Shown piece after piece: positions 5,975 through 11,831 of a stretch of DNA of 19,005 nt (its first letter is position 1; each line of letters starts with the position of its first letter). Under the pieces are notes generated by a model. That model made no database searches, was not told the origin of the DNA, and worked only from the letters and a program-made list of their open reading frames with translations. A program made the position numbers and the translations under genes. This DNA comes from Gemmatimonadota bacterium (lineage in GTDB: Bacteria; Latescibacterota; UBA2968; UBA8231), in contig JAPPEF010000296.1 of assembly GCA_028875335.1 (NCBI GenBank), positions 1 to 19,005 of the forward strand. The letters run 5' to 3'.

Positions 5975-7212
5975 ATGACCTTTGAATTTCTTGGGATATT
6001 AACCAGTTTTTTTGCCTTTCTCTGGTCCTCCTTTCTGCTGCTAGCCCCCATGCTTCTGCTGGGGCTCCTCCTCTCCGGCCTGATCCACGTATTCATTTCC
6101 CGTCAGGCCATTCTCCGCTGGCTCCGCGACGATAGTCTAAAATCCGTGACCATGAGTTCGGCCATCGGCGTACCCGTGCCGCTGTGCAGTTGTTCGGTCG
6201 TGCCCGTGGTCGCCGAGATGCGCAATAAGGGGGCGTCCCGTTCGTCCTGCATGTCTTTCTTGATCACTGCGCCGGAGACGGGTGCGGATTCGATTTTAGT
6301 CACTAACGCCTTTTTCGGACCTATCGTTGCCATCGTCCGGCCCGTCATCAGCTTCATCACTGCGGTCGTCGCCGGTATCTTTTGCATCGGACTGATAAGA
6401 GACGACCGCGACAAAGCCGAGGCGAGCGACCACGACCACTGTCACGACTGTGACCACGACTCGCACCAATCCCTCATAGCCGACAGGGATGATTGCTACG
6501 TCAGTCCCGCGCAACTGAAGGTTTTACTAGTCAATTGGTTGAGGGGAATCGCTGGCAGACAATCCACCGGTGGTTCTGCTGCGGCAGAAGTCCCCACCGA
6601 CAATCAAGAGTTTGACTTCAAAAAGCTGGTCAAGCACATCTTGCGCTATGGCTTCATTGAGATCGCCGACGACATTCTCTTTGCGTTGCTGGTGGGGGTC
6701 GTGCTGGGCGGGGTGCTCTTTCTGGCGATTCCGAGCGATCTGATGGCAAACGAGTATGCCCGCTATCTGTCCTATCCGCTCATGGTGCTGATCGGCATTC
6801 CCCTCTATATCTGCGCCTCTGCCAGTACTCCAATCGCCGCCGCGCTCGTTGCCAAGGGGGTCAGCCCCGGCGCGGCGCTGATTTTTCTGATGACTGGACC
6901 GGCCACCAACACGGGCACGATTGCGATCATCGTCAGTCAGTTCGGCTCCCGCTTCGCATCCATTTACGTCGCCGCAGTCATCTCGGTTACAGTCGTTCTC
7001 GGCATCGCCATCGATGCGCTGCTTCTCGCGGCTGGTCTGGCGATTTCCGTAAACCTCGACGCCTCCCACGCACCAGCCGTTCAACTCCTGCAATGGGGCA
7101 GCGCTTTTCTCCTCATCGCCCTGATCGTCTGGCGTTTCCGCGCCGGTGCCCTGCGCCGTGGCTACGAGGATATGCTACTCAATCTTCGTTTCCGGCCCAG
7201 CACGGGCGATAG
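5975..7212. repeat. Long inverted repeat, right arm (permease copy 2)
   Basis: This is the partner of the left arm at 671-1948, in inverted orientation. Recombination between the arms would invert about 4 kb (1949-5974). Confidence 0.85.
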
Positions 7213-7228
7213 GTGTGGAAACACCTGA
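5975..7228 (+). CDS. SO_0444/ArsP-type metal efflux permease, copy 2 (3' end replaced)
   Basis: This 417-residue near-twin of the permease at 671-1948 has the same PLCSCSVVPV and FLITAPETGADS motifs and a slightly different His/Asp/Cys loop (HDHCHDCDHDSHQ) at about residues 150-166. About twenty substitutions separate the proteins over the shared 412 residues. After GDR it ends in CGNT and a TGA, unlike copy 1, which continues with YLSARELSSGKS. The missing tail is found intact 1.14 kb downstream at 8368-8415, so the 3' end was cut off by the segment carrying the CDF gene. The new stop lies in a small perfect hairpin (7211-7226). All predicted membrane segments remain, so the protein is probably functional. 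It is transcribed divergently from the small membrane protein gene. No clear ribosome-binding site is visible. Confidence 0.88.
   Translation: MTFEFLGILTSFFAFLWSSFLLLAPMLLLGLLLSGLIHVFISRQAILRWLRDDSLKSVTMSSAIGVPVPLCSCSVVPVVAEMRNKGASRSSCMSFLITAPETGADSILVTNAFFGPIVAIVRPVISFITAVVAGIFCIGLIRDDRDKAEASDHDHCHDCDHDSHQSLIADRDDCYVSPAQLKVLLVNWLRGIAGRQSTGGSAAAEVPTDNQEFDFKKLVKHILRYGFIEIADDILFALLVGVVLGGVLFLAIPSDLMANEYARYLSYPLMVLIGIPLYICASASTPIAAALVAKGVSPGAALIFLMTGPATNTGTIAIIVSQFGSRFASIYVAAVISVTVVLGIAIDALLLAAGLAISVNLDASHAPAVQLLQWGSAFLLIALIVWRFRAGALRRGYEDMLLNLRFRPSTGDRCGNT
7211..7226. other. Small hairpin at the insertion junction in permease copy 2
   Basis: AGGTGT GGAA ACACCT is a perfect 6-bp inverted repeat with a 4-nt loop. 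It begins exactly where similarity to permease copy 1 ends and contains the last codons and part of the new stop. It may be the end of the inserted segment; no matching end was found at the right junction. Confidence 0.5.
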
Positions 7229-7283
7229 TCTCGCCAAGCGTCATCTTCCCCACCACACCAATAAGATCTGCTCCTGCCCGCAT

Positions 7284-8315
7284 TCACGTTTCTGACCCTA
7301 GAAACTGACGAATGTACTCGCCTTTCGGTGTTAGCTGGGTGGCGACGTCGATCACATTGGGCACTTTATCCATTATTTTCTCGCGGATCTGTTTAATAAC
7401 GGCGTACCCTTCTGCCACTGTGAGCTCTGGATCGGTTTCTGCCGTCAACTCAACATACAAGGCACCCCCCATGGACCGTATGCGAATATTGTGCGTAAAT
7501 GTTACGCCTTCTACCTCTTCTGCCATCTCTTCAATTAGAGCTATCGTCTCTAGCGAGGGCGCGAAGTCTATTAACTCTTTGACCGCGTTGCTTCCAACTT
7601 CCCAAGCACTGTGCAAAATCAGACCCGCAATTATGACCGTGGTGATCGGATTGATCAACGAGAGAGCGGGAAAATAGGATGAGATAAAAATGCTCAGCAG
7701 GACGGCTAGCGCGCTGATGGAATCGGCCCGATGATGCCATGCTTTCGCAATCAGCATGGGGCTATTCAGGCGTATTCCCTTGCGCCGAGTCACGCGAAAA
7801 AGTACTTCCTTGGCAATCACTGAAACGAGGATCACCCCGCCAACGAGAAAGAGCAAATGACCTAAGTCCTCTTCACCATGCTCTGCAGCGTGCTCATGGT
7901 CGTGGTCGTCTATTCCATGGGTTTCCGCTTCTTCCACAATGGCTGTGGGCATTCCATGACCGTGGTCGTGATAGCCGAAAGCACTCATGATCAGTTCCAC
8001 ACTCACGAACACGAGTAAGAACGCGGCAAAAAGTGCCAGCAGGGTTTCGATGCGACGGCGGCCGTAATGAAACCTTACATCTCCTCCCTGTTTCTCAGAC
8101 TGCGACCCCATCCGCACGGCGACCCACGCGACGACATCGGATACAATGTCCGACAGCGAGTGGACCCCTGAAGCAGTCAGTGGCAGGTACCCGGTAATGC
8201 TGCCGAGGGCGACTTTTACGATTCCCAGTATACCGTTTGTGACGCCACCTGCAGCGATGATGGTCGTGGCTTCCTGAAGTCGCTCTTTTTCGTTTGATTC
8301 TATGTGTACGTGCAT
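7284..8315 (-). CDS. CDF-family zinc exporter
   Basis: This is a cation diffusion facilitator that exports zinc from the cytoplasm by proton exchange. Of its 343 residues the N-terminal half is membrane-spanning and the C-terminal cytoplasmic domain begins near residue 255. Seen: the transport-site motifs His52xxxAsp56 in helix 2 (HSLSD) and His194xxxAsp198 in helix 5 (HHRAD). The His-Asp/His-Asp set is the arrangement associated with zinc over cadmium selectivity in ZnT-type members. A His-rich loop lies between helices 3 and 4 (about 116-153; HDHGHG, HDHEHAAEH). I start it at ATG 8315 (MHVHIES), which has AGGAG 10-14 nt upstream; the upstream in-frame extension to 8408 is antisense to the permease-tail remnant and lacks a signal. 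The gene lies antisense inside the former 3' end of permease copy 2 and was probably brought in with the insertion. Confidence 0.93.
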   Translation of the reverse strand: MHVHIESNEKERLQEATTIIAAGGVTNGILGIVKVALGSITGYLPLTASGVHSLSDIVSDVVAWVAVRMGSQSEKQGGDVRFHYGRRRIETLLALFAAFLLVFVSVELIMSAFGYHDHGHGMPTAIVEEAETHGIDDHDHEHAAEHGEEDLGHLLFLVGGVILVSVIAKEVLFRVTRRKGIRLNSPMLIAKAWHHRADSISALAVLLSIFISSYFPALSLINPITTVIIAGLILHSAWEVGSNAVKELIDFAPSLETIALIEEMAEEVEGVTFTHNIRIRSMGGALYVELTAETDPELTVAEGYAVIKQIREKIMDKVPNVIDVATQLTPKGEYIRQFLGSET

Positions 8316-8367
8316 ACCACTTGTTCTCCTATACAATGCCGTAGGCGACCTCTGGGTGGGAATGTAT

Positions 8368-8415
8368 GGTGATCGGGACTTGTCAGCGCGAGACCTCAGC
8401 AGTGGCAAGTACTAA
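8368..8415 (+). pseudogene. Displaced C-terminal tail of permease copy 2
   Basis: Read on the plus strand in frame, this gives GDRDLSARDLSSGKY and a TAA stop. Permease copy 1 ends GDRYLSARELSSGKS. It is therefore the original end of permease copy 2, now separated from its gene body by about 1.14 kb that carries the CDF exporter. GGCGAT at the left junction and GGTGAT at the right could be a short target duplication. Confidence 0.85.
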
Positions 8416-8416
8416 G

Positions 8417-8445
8417 TTCAACCGCGACTTTGTTTTGTATATAAT
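8417..8445 (+). promoter_or_regulatory. Candidate promoter for the ZIP gene
   Basis: A perfect -10 TATAAT (8440-8445) follows a weak -35 TTCAAC (8417-8422) at 17 nt. It would give a leader of about 115 nt before the ZIP ATG; no strong secondary structure was recognised in that leader. Confidence 0.4.
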
Positions 8446-8566
8446 AAGTCCTCCCGGACCGAACAAGGCTGCCTAGTGCATAACCCGACATCGCCAAGGA
8501 AAAGGCAATGACGTTGCGTAAAACAGCGATCTCCGGCTACCCAGCTAGCTTCCGGTTATAGCCATC

Positions 8567-9439
8567 ATGGATGCAAACGCTCTACTGGTTTTATCGGCTT
8601 ACTCAGTCGCCATCTTTGCTGCTTCCCTTCTCGGCGGGAAACTGGCGGCCTTGGGCACCATGACGCATACGCGCACCCAGGTCGTGATGAGTCTTGTGGC
8701 CGGCTTCATCCTCGGCGTCGCCATGTTTCACCTGCTACCCCACAGCCTCGAGCGCATTTCCGGGACAGGCATTGTAGAAAAAGCCGTGGGATGGATGGTG
8801 CTCGGCATGGTCCTGATGATCTTCTTGCTACGCATCTTTCACTTTCATCAGCACGATTTCAGCAGTGAGGCGAGCGATCTGTACGATGACGATGACCACG
8901 AGCACGGCCACAGTGTCGTCCATTCGCGGAGTTTGTTTGGCGTTGCCATAGGCCTAGGGGTGCATACCGTGACCGAAGGAATCGCGCTGGGTACCATCAT
9001 GCAGATAGGGCCGTCGCATGAAGACGGAGTTGCATTGGCGGGCTTGGGGGTATTTCTCGCCATTCTACTGCACAAGCCGCTCGATGCGTACTCCATTATC
9101 GGCATGATGAAGTCCGCCGGTCACAGCCAGCGCGCCCGTACATTGGCCAATGTCGGCTTTGCCATCCTGTGCCCTGTGGTGACTATAGCGAGCTTTGGAG
9201 GTGTGGAATTGCTTGGCCTAGAAGGAGGGGCAACAATTGGCTATGTGCTGGCTTTTGCGGCGGGTGCGTTCCTGTGCATTGCCTTGAGTGACTTGCTACC
9301 GGAAATCCATTTCCACAGCCACGATCGCGGCAAGCTCATCGTCTCCCTTCTCGTGGGAATCAGCCTCGCCTACATACTATATTACGTTGAATCCAGCGCC
9401 ATCCACGGACATGGCATGGAGACGCACGAAGGGCATTAG
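8567..9439 (+). CDS. ZIP-family metal transporter
   Basis: This ZIP (Zrt/Irt-like) inner-membrane transporter is normally an importer of zinc or another divalent metal into the cytoplasm. It has 290 residues and about eight hydrophobic segments. Seen: the helix-4 motif His133xxxGlu137Gly (HTVTEGIALG) and the helix-5 motif His169Lys170 with Asp173 (HKPLDA), which form the binuclear metal site, and a His/Asp-rich loop at about residues 92-119 (FHFHQHD, DDDDHEHGH). A second His cluster, HFHSHD, precedes the last helix, and the C-terminus is also His-rich (HGHGMETHEGH). No clear ribosome-binding site precedes the ATG. The gene follows the CDF exporter divergently and its stop abuts the stop of the next gene on the other strand. 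Import is the usual family direction; the metal is inferred from the locus. Confidence 0.92.
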   Translation: MDANALLVLSAYSVAIFAASLLGGKLAALGTMTHTRTQVVMSLVAGFILGVAMFHLLPHSLERISGTGIVEKAVGWMVLGMVLMIFLLRIFHFHQHDFSSEASDLYDDDDHEHGHSVVHSRSLFGVAIGLGVHTVTEGIALGTIMQIGPSHEDGVALAGLGVFLAILLHKPLDAYSIIGMMKSAGHSQRARTLANVGFAILCPVVTIASFGGVELLGLEGGATIGYVLAFAAGAFLCIALSDLLPEIHFHSHDRGKLIVSLLVGISLAYILYYVESSAIHGHGMETHEGH

Positions 9440-10450
9440 CTATATCGCTACCTTCTCCCCCGTCTTCACCGACTCAATTTCCTGCAAACACAGCAGCAGT
9501 GAGTTCCGCGCGCTCTGACCGCCTATTTCCTGCGACGCCCTGCCCTGCGCGATCGCATCCACCGCTTCCTGTAACTCGCCGACGAAACCGTCCTCGCCCG
9601 GCAGGGATGGCGTGCTGACTTCGCCGTCCTTGGTCAACAGTTGCGGCGGCTCGCCCCAAGACGAGTTGTACTTGAGCGTGGCCTCCTCAAAATACACGTC
9701 ATAACCGTGCTCAAAGGGACAGCCCTGTTGTGCCAACCAGCCGCCTTCGGCACTGATGGCCATTGGGCCGTCGTACTGGTAGTGGGTGTTGATGTACTCG
9801 ACCGTCTCGCCCCGGCCAATGTACCCTTGTGAGCTAACCGCGGTGGGCATCCCGAACAAAAACTGCACGAAGTCAGCGTCGTGGATGTGCAGGTCAATTG
9901 CGGGACCGCCGGTGCGCTCCAAATCTTCTGGTGCCCACCACGCCGGGCGCGAGATGATGCGCTTAAAGTGAGCGGCGAGCACAGGACCGTGTTCCGCGTC
10001 GGCGACGAGTTGTTTGATCAGCCGAAATTCCGGGAAATACCGCAGCACATGGGCAACCATAAACTGCCGCTGGTGTTCCTCGGCCACCGCCACGATCCGA
10101 TCGGCGTCGTCCAAGGCCAGTGCAATGGGCTTTTCCAATAGCACGTGCTTGCCCGCAGATAAAGCGCGGATGCTGGTCTCGACGTGCATGTTCGTCGGCA
10201 GACATATATCCACCAAGTCTATCTCCCCATCGGCGAGCAACTCGTCCAACGTTTCGTAGCAGCGTATTCCCGACAGGTCCTGCACTCCCCCGCTATCGCC
10301 GAAATTACCCTGAATATCGTTCCAATCCCCCCCGCGCTTTTTGGGGTCGCGAGAGACGATAGCTGCAACTTGGCCCCCTTGGACTTGGGCTATAGCCTTG
10401 TAGTGGGTCATGCCCATGAAACCGATCCCGACAATGCCGATATTGACCAT
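9440..10450 (-). CDS. Gfo/Idh/MocA-family oxidoreductase
   Basis: This is an NAD(P)-dependent dehydrogenase of the Gfo/Idh/MocA superfamily, cytoplasmic, usually acting on sugars, inositols or related polyols. It has 336 residues, the usual length. Seen: the Rossmann motif GIVGIGFMG (Gly8, Gly10, Gly13), DICLPTNMHVE at about 81-91, the catalytic EKP triad (Glu106-Lys107-Pro108, LLEKPIALA), and the substrate-side motif GGPAIDLHIHDADFVQFLFG at about residues 182-201. The start ATG at 10450 has an excellent AAGGAGG site 5 nt upstream. A candidate promoter lies at 10476-10505. Its TAG stop directly abuts the ZIP stop on the other strand, with no room for a terminator between them. The substrate cannot be told from sequence; nothing links it to the metal genes beyond position. 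Confidence 0.92.
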   Translation of the reverse strand: MVNIGIVGIGFMGMTHYKAIAQVQGGQVAAIVSRDPKKRGGDWNDIQGNFGDSGGVQDLSGIRCYETLDELLADGEIDLVDICLPTNMHVETSIRALSAGKHVLLEKPIALALDDADRIVAVAEEHQRQFMVAHVLRYFPEFRLIKQLVADAEHGPVLAAHFKRIISRPAWWAPEDLERTGGPAIDLHIHDADFVQFLFGMPTAVSSQGYIGRGETVEYINTHYQYDGPMAISAEGGWLAQQGCPFEHGYDVYFEEATLKYNSSWGEPPQLLTKDGEVSTPSLPGEDGFVGELQEAVDAIAQGRASQEIGGQSARNSLLLCLQEIESVKTGEKVAI

Positions 10451-10475
10451 TATTTCCTCCTTGTGTGGAACCGCT

Positions 10476-10505
10476 AGGATAGGCTTGGGGGCCGACTGCT
10501 GTCAA
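10476..10505 (-). promoter_or_regulatory. Candidate sigma70-type promoter for the oxidoreductase
   Basis: On the minus strand a perfect TTGACA (10505-10500), an 18-nt spacer and TATCCT (10481-10476) lie upstream of the AAGGAGG site and ATG. The gene can therefore be expressed independently of the upstream DUF6575-like gene. Confidence 0.5.
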
Positions 10506-10543
10506 GCTAATCGCGCAGTACGGCAAGCACATGGTTAGCGAGG

Positions 10544-10975
10544 TCAAGCTTGAGAGTCTAGACGGTCGCGGACTTCGACAGCATCAGCCGGTGGACCGGA
10601 GTTGCGCTCTGCCTCAGTTTCAAACGCGCCCTCTTTCGGAGGCGAGTCAGCCAACGTGAAACCCTCGTCCGGCAGAAAACGCTCCTCTATGGGCATTCTT
10701 TGGCGCTCAATCGCCAGTGGTCCGTCTAGGTTCGTCGCGGTCGCAAGATACCACTGGTTCCTGCTCGCCTCGGCAATCAGCGGCCTCAACTCAAGAGCAC
10801 CGGAACAGAATTGTTGCAGACTCTCAGGATCAACCTGCACGACCAGATAACGATCCTGCTCTTCCTCGCTGTCCACCAGCAGCGCCAGATACTGACCGCC
10901 ATCGTCGTCGTGGGCCTCAAATAGCTGCGGTCCGTCGTAATCGAACAGCGTGTTCGTGTGGCATATCGTCGTCAT
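10544..10975 (-). CDS. DUF6575-like hypothetical protein
   Basis: This is a 143-residue acidic soluble protein with no signal peptide or membrane segment. The N-terminal block (LFDYDGPQLFEAHDDDGGQYLALLVD ... DRYLVVQVDPESLQQFCSGALELRPLI) resembles a family I recall as DUF6575, small proteins of unknown function often found in accessory regions near toxin-antitoxin-type genes; this assignment is from memory. The second half (residues 75-143) is rich in Glu, Pro and Asp and looks flexible. A GGTGGA-type ribosome-binding site precedes ATG 10975, and a candidate promoter lies at 11024-11052. The function is unknown. Confidence 0.75.
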   Translation of the reverse strand: MTTICHTNTLFDYDGPQLFEAHDDDGGQYLALLVDSEEEQDRYLVVQVDPESLQQFCSGALELRPLIAEASRNQWYLATATNLDGPLAIERQRMPIEERFLPDEGFTLADSPPKEGAFETEAERNSGPPADAVEVRDRLDSQA

Positions 10976-11023
10976 GTGGTTTCCACCATGCAGTTGTCTA
11001 TGTTGTGGTAGCCATCATCGCGA

Positions 11024-11052
11024 TTTATAGAACGTGTCGTATAGGACGTGAA
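11024..11052 (-). promoter_or_regulatory. Candidate promoter for the DUF6575-like gene
   Basis: On the minus strand TTCACG (11052-11047), 17 nt, TATAAA (11029-11024) lies about 50 nt before the start codon. The match is moderate (four and five of six). Confidence 0.35.
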
Positions 11053-11090
11053 ACAGGCACTCCTGCCAGAGAAAAGTAGCTGTCGAGCCT

Positions 11091-11210
11091 TTATAAAAAT
11101 GACGGGAACAAGAGAGGCAGAGACAAGCCTTCGGTCAGGATGTCATCCCAGCCGTAGGCGTCGAGGACGGTGCGATCCTTCGCGGTGTGTTACTCGCGGA
11201 GCTTGGTGAT
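11091..11210 (-). pseudogene. Gene fragment resembling the C-terminus of a DNA methylase
   Basis: The minus strand reads ITKLRE, a TAA stop, then in the same frame HTAKDRTVLDAYGWDDILTEG and a further stop at 11091. The D.(A/T)VL.AYGW pattern with a preceding L..L.E stretch is typical of C-terminal ends of large restriction-modification DNA methylases. Only about 35 codons are recognisable and they contain an internal stop, so it is a decayed piece. The family call is an inference from a short motif. Together with the repeat at 11248-11416 it fills most of the 506-bp gap between 10975 and 11482. Confidence 0.35.
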
Positions 11211-11248
11211 ATAGCACAATTGTATGATGATAAAAAAGAACGTAACAA

Positions 11249-11272
11249 GCACTTTTACGGGGATAAAATTGC
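11249..11272. promoter_or_regulatory. 24-bp palindrome (degenerate copy)
   Basis: GCACTTTTA, six central bases, TAAAATTGC: one half matches the perfect palindrome at 13200-13223 exactly, and the other half differs at one base. Possible operator upstream of the antitoxin promoter. Confidence 0.5.
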
Positions 11273-11345
11273 GAAATCCGATCACTTTTTTTGGGCAAAA
11301 GGAGAATTCACCCGCCAAACCTCCACTAAATCGCTAAGGCACCTT

Positions 11346-11374
11346 TTGGCGATCATCCACAGGGCTATTATACT
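11346..11374 (+). promoter_or_regulatory. Sigma70-type promoter (left repeat copy)
   Basis: TTGGCG (11346-11351), a 17-nt spacer and TATACT (11369-11374). It is conserved in the right repeat copy. It would transcribe the antitoxin gene after a leader of about 100 nt. Confidence 0.6.
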
Positions 11375-11481
11375 ATCTCGCGTACCAGACAAGCCAGACG
11401 CTAACAAGGCACCATCGGTGCCGCCATCGTCATTACCCAACTCGGCGATAGCAGAAGTAGAGAAAGCCAAGGAGACGGACT

Positions 11482-11742
11482 ATGAGTATCAGGCTCGACT
11501 TACCCAAAGAATTGGAACGAGAACTGACAACGGAAGCTACACAAATGGGGGTATCTCTCGCTGAGTACGTCTTACGTCTCCTCTCCACTAGATCGTCTGT
11601 TGAGGCTGCGCCGACAACGGGTGCAGAATTGGTCGCCTATTGGCAACGAGAGGAACTTCTTGGAACGCGATCTCATACTACCGATAGCCAATCGCTCTCC
11701 CGTCAACTCCGTCATAAGGCGGAAAAACGGATGCGAGAATAG
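11482..11742 (+). CDS. Ribbon-helix-helix antitoxin-like protein (VapB-type)
   Basis: This 86-residue small protein has an N-terminus (MSIRLDLPKELERELTTEATQM...) that fits a ribbon-helix-helix DNA-binding domain: a short beta strand, then two helices (about residues 7-19 and 24-35, VSLAEYVLRLL). The C-terminal half is charged, as in antitoxins that wrap around a toxin. The start ATG has AAGGAG 7 nt upstream. It is followed after 3 nt by the remnant of a PIN-domain toxin gene (11746-11805), the usual antitoxin-toxin order. Antitoxins of this type normally bind their own promoter, and the palindrome at 11249-11272 is a plausible site, though unproven. With the toxin decayed, this is an orphan antitoxin. 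Confidence 0.75.
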   Translation: MSIRLDLPKELERELTTEATQMGVSLAEYVLRLLSTRSSVEAAPTTGAELVAYWQREELLGTRSHTTDSQSLSRQLRHKAEKRMRE

Positions 11743-11745
11743 TCC

Positions 11746-11805
11746 TTGCATCTCCTCGATACCGATGTACTCATTCTTGATGTAGCCCAGCCCTACGCTC
11801 GGTGA
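11746..11805 (+). pseudogene. Truncated VapC-type PIN toxin remnant
   Basis: Three bases after the antitoxin stop, a TTG start gives HLLDTDVLILDVAQPYAR and then TGA. HLLDTDVLI is the first strand of PIN-domain toxins and carries the first catalytic Asp. The frame continues briefly after the stop as AFAS and ends at another stop, and the convergent ATPase gene begins its 3' end at 11832. The other acidic catalytic residues are absent, so this cannot be an active RNase. The recognised length is short, but the motif and its position after an RHH antitoxin make the call good. Confidence 0.7.
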
Positions 11806-11831
11806 GCTTTCGCCTCCTAGCCTAGCCGGTG

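Larger units (their letters stand above)
11248..11416. repeat. Direct repeat, left copy (operator + promoter + RBS region)
   Basis: This copy aligns along its whole length, at roughly 80% by eye, with 13199-13366. Shared landmarks in order: the 24-bp palindrome, an ACTTTTTTT run, ACCCGCCAAA, CTCCACTAA, CCTTTTGGCG, the -10 TATACT, ATCTCGCGT and AACAAGG.ACCATC. The right copy ends at the start codon of an oxidoreductase gene; here no such gene follows. Confidence 0.85.

Noticed and set aside
8316..8408. N-terminal extension of the CDF protein (MPLLRSRADKSRSPY...)
   Set aside because: These codons are antisense to the displaced permease tail, while ATG 8315 has a strong AGGAG site.
11187..11564. 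125-codon plus-strand ORF
   Set aside because: It runs across the palindrome, the promoter and into the antitoxin gene in another frame; no ribosome-binding site or family features.
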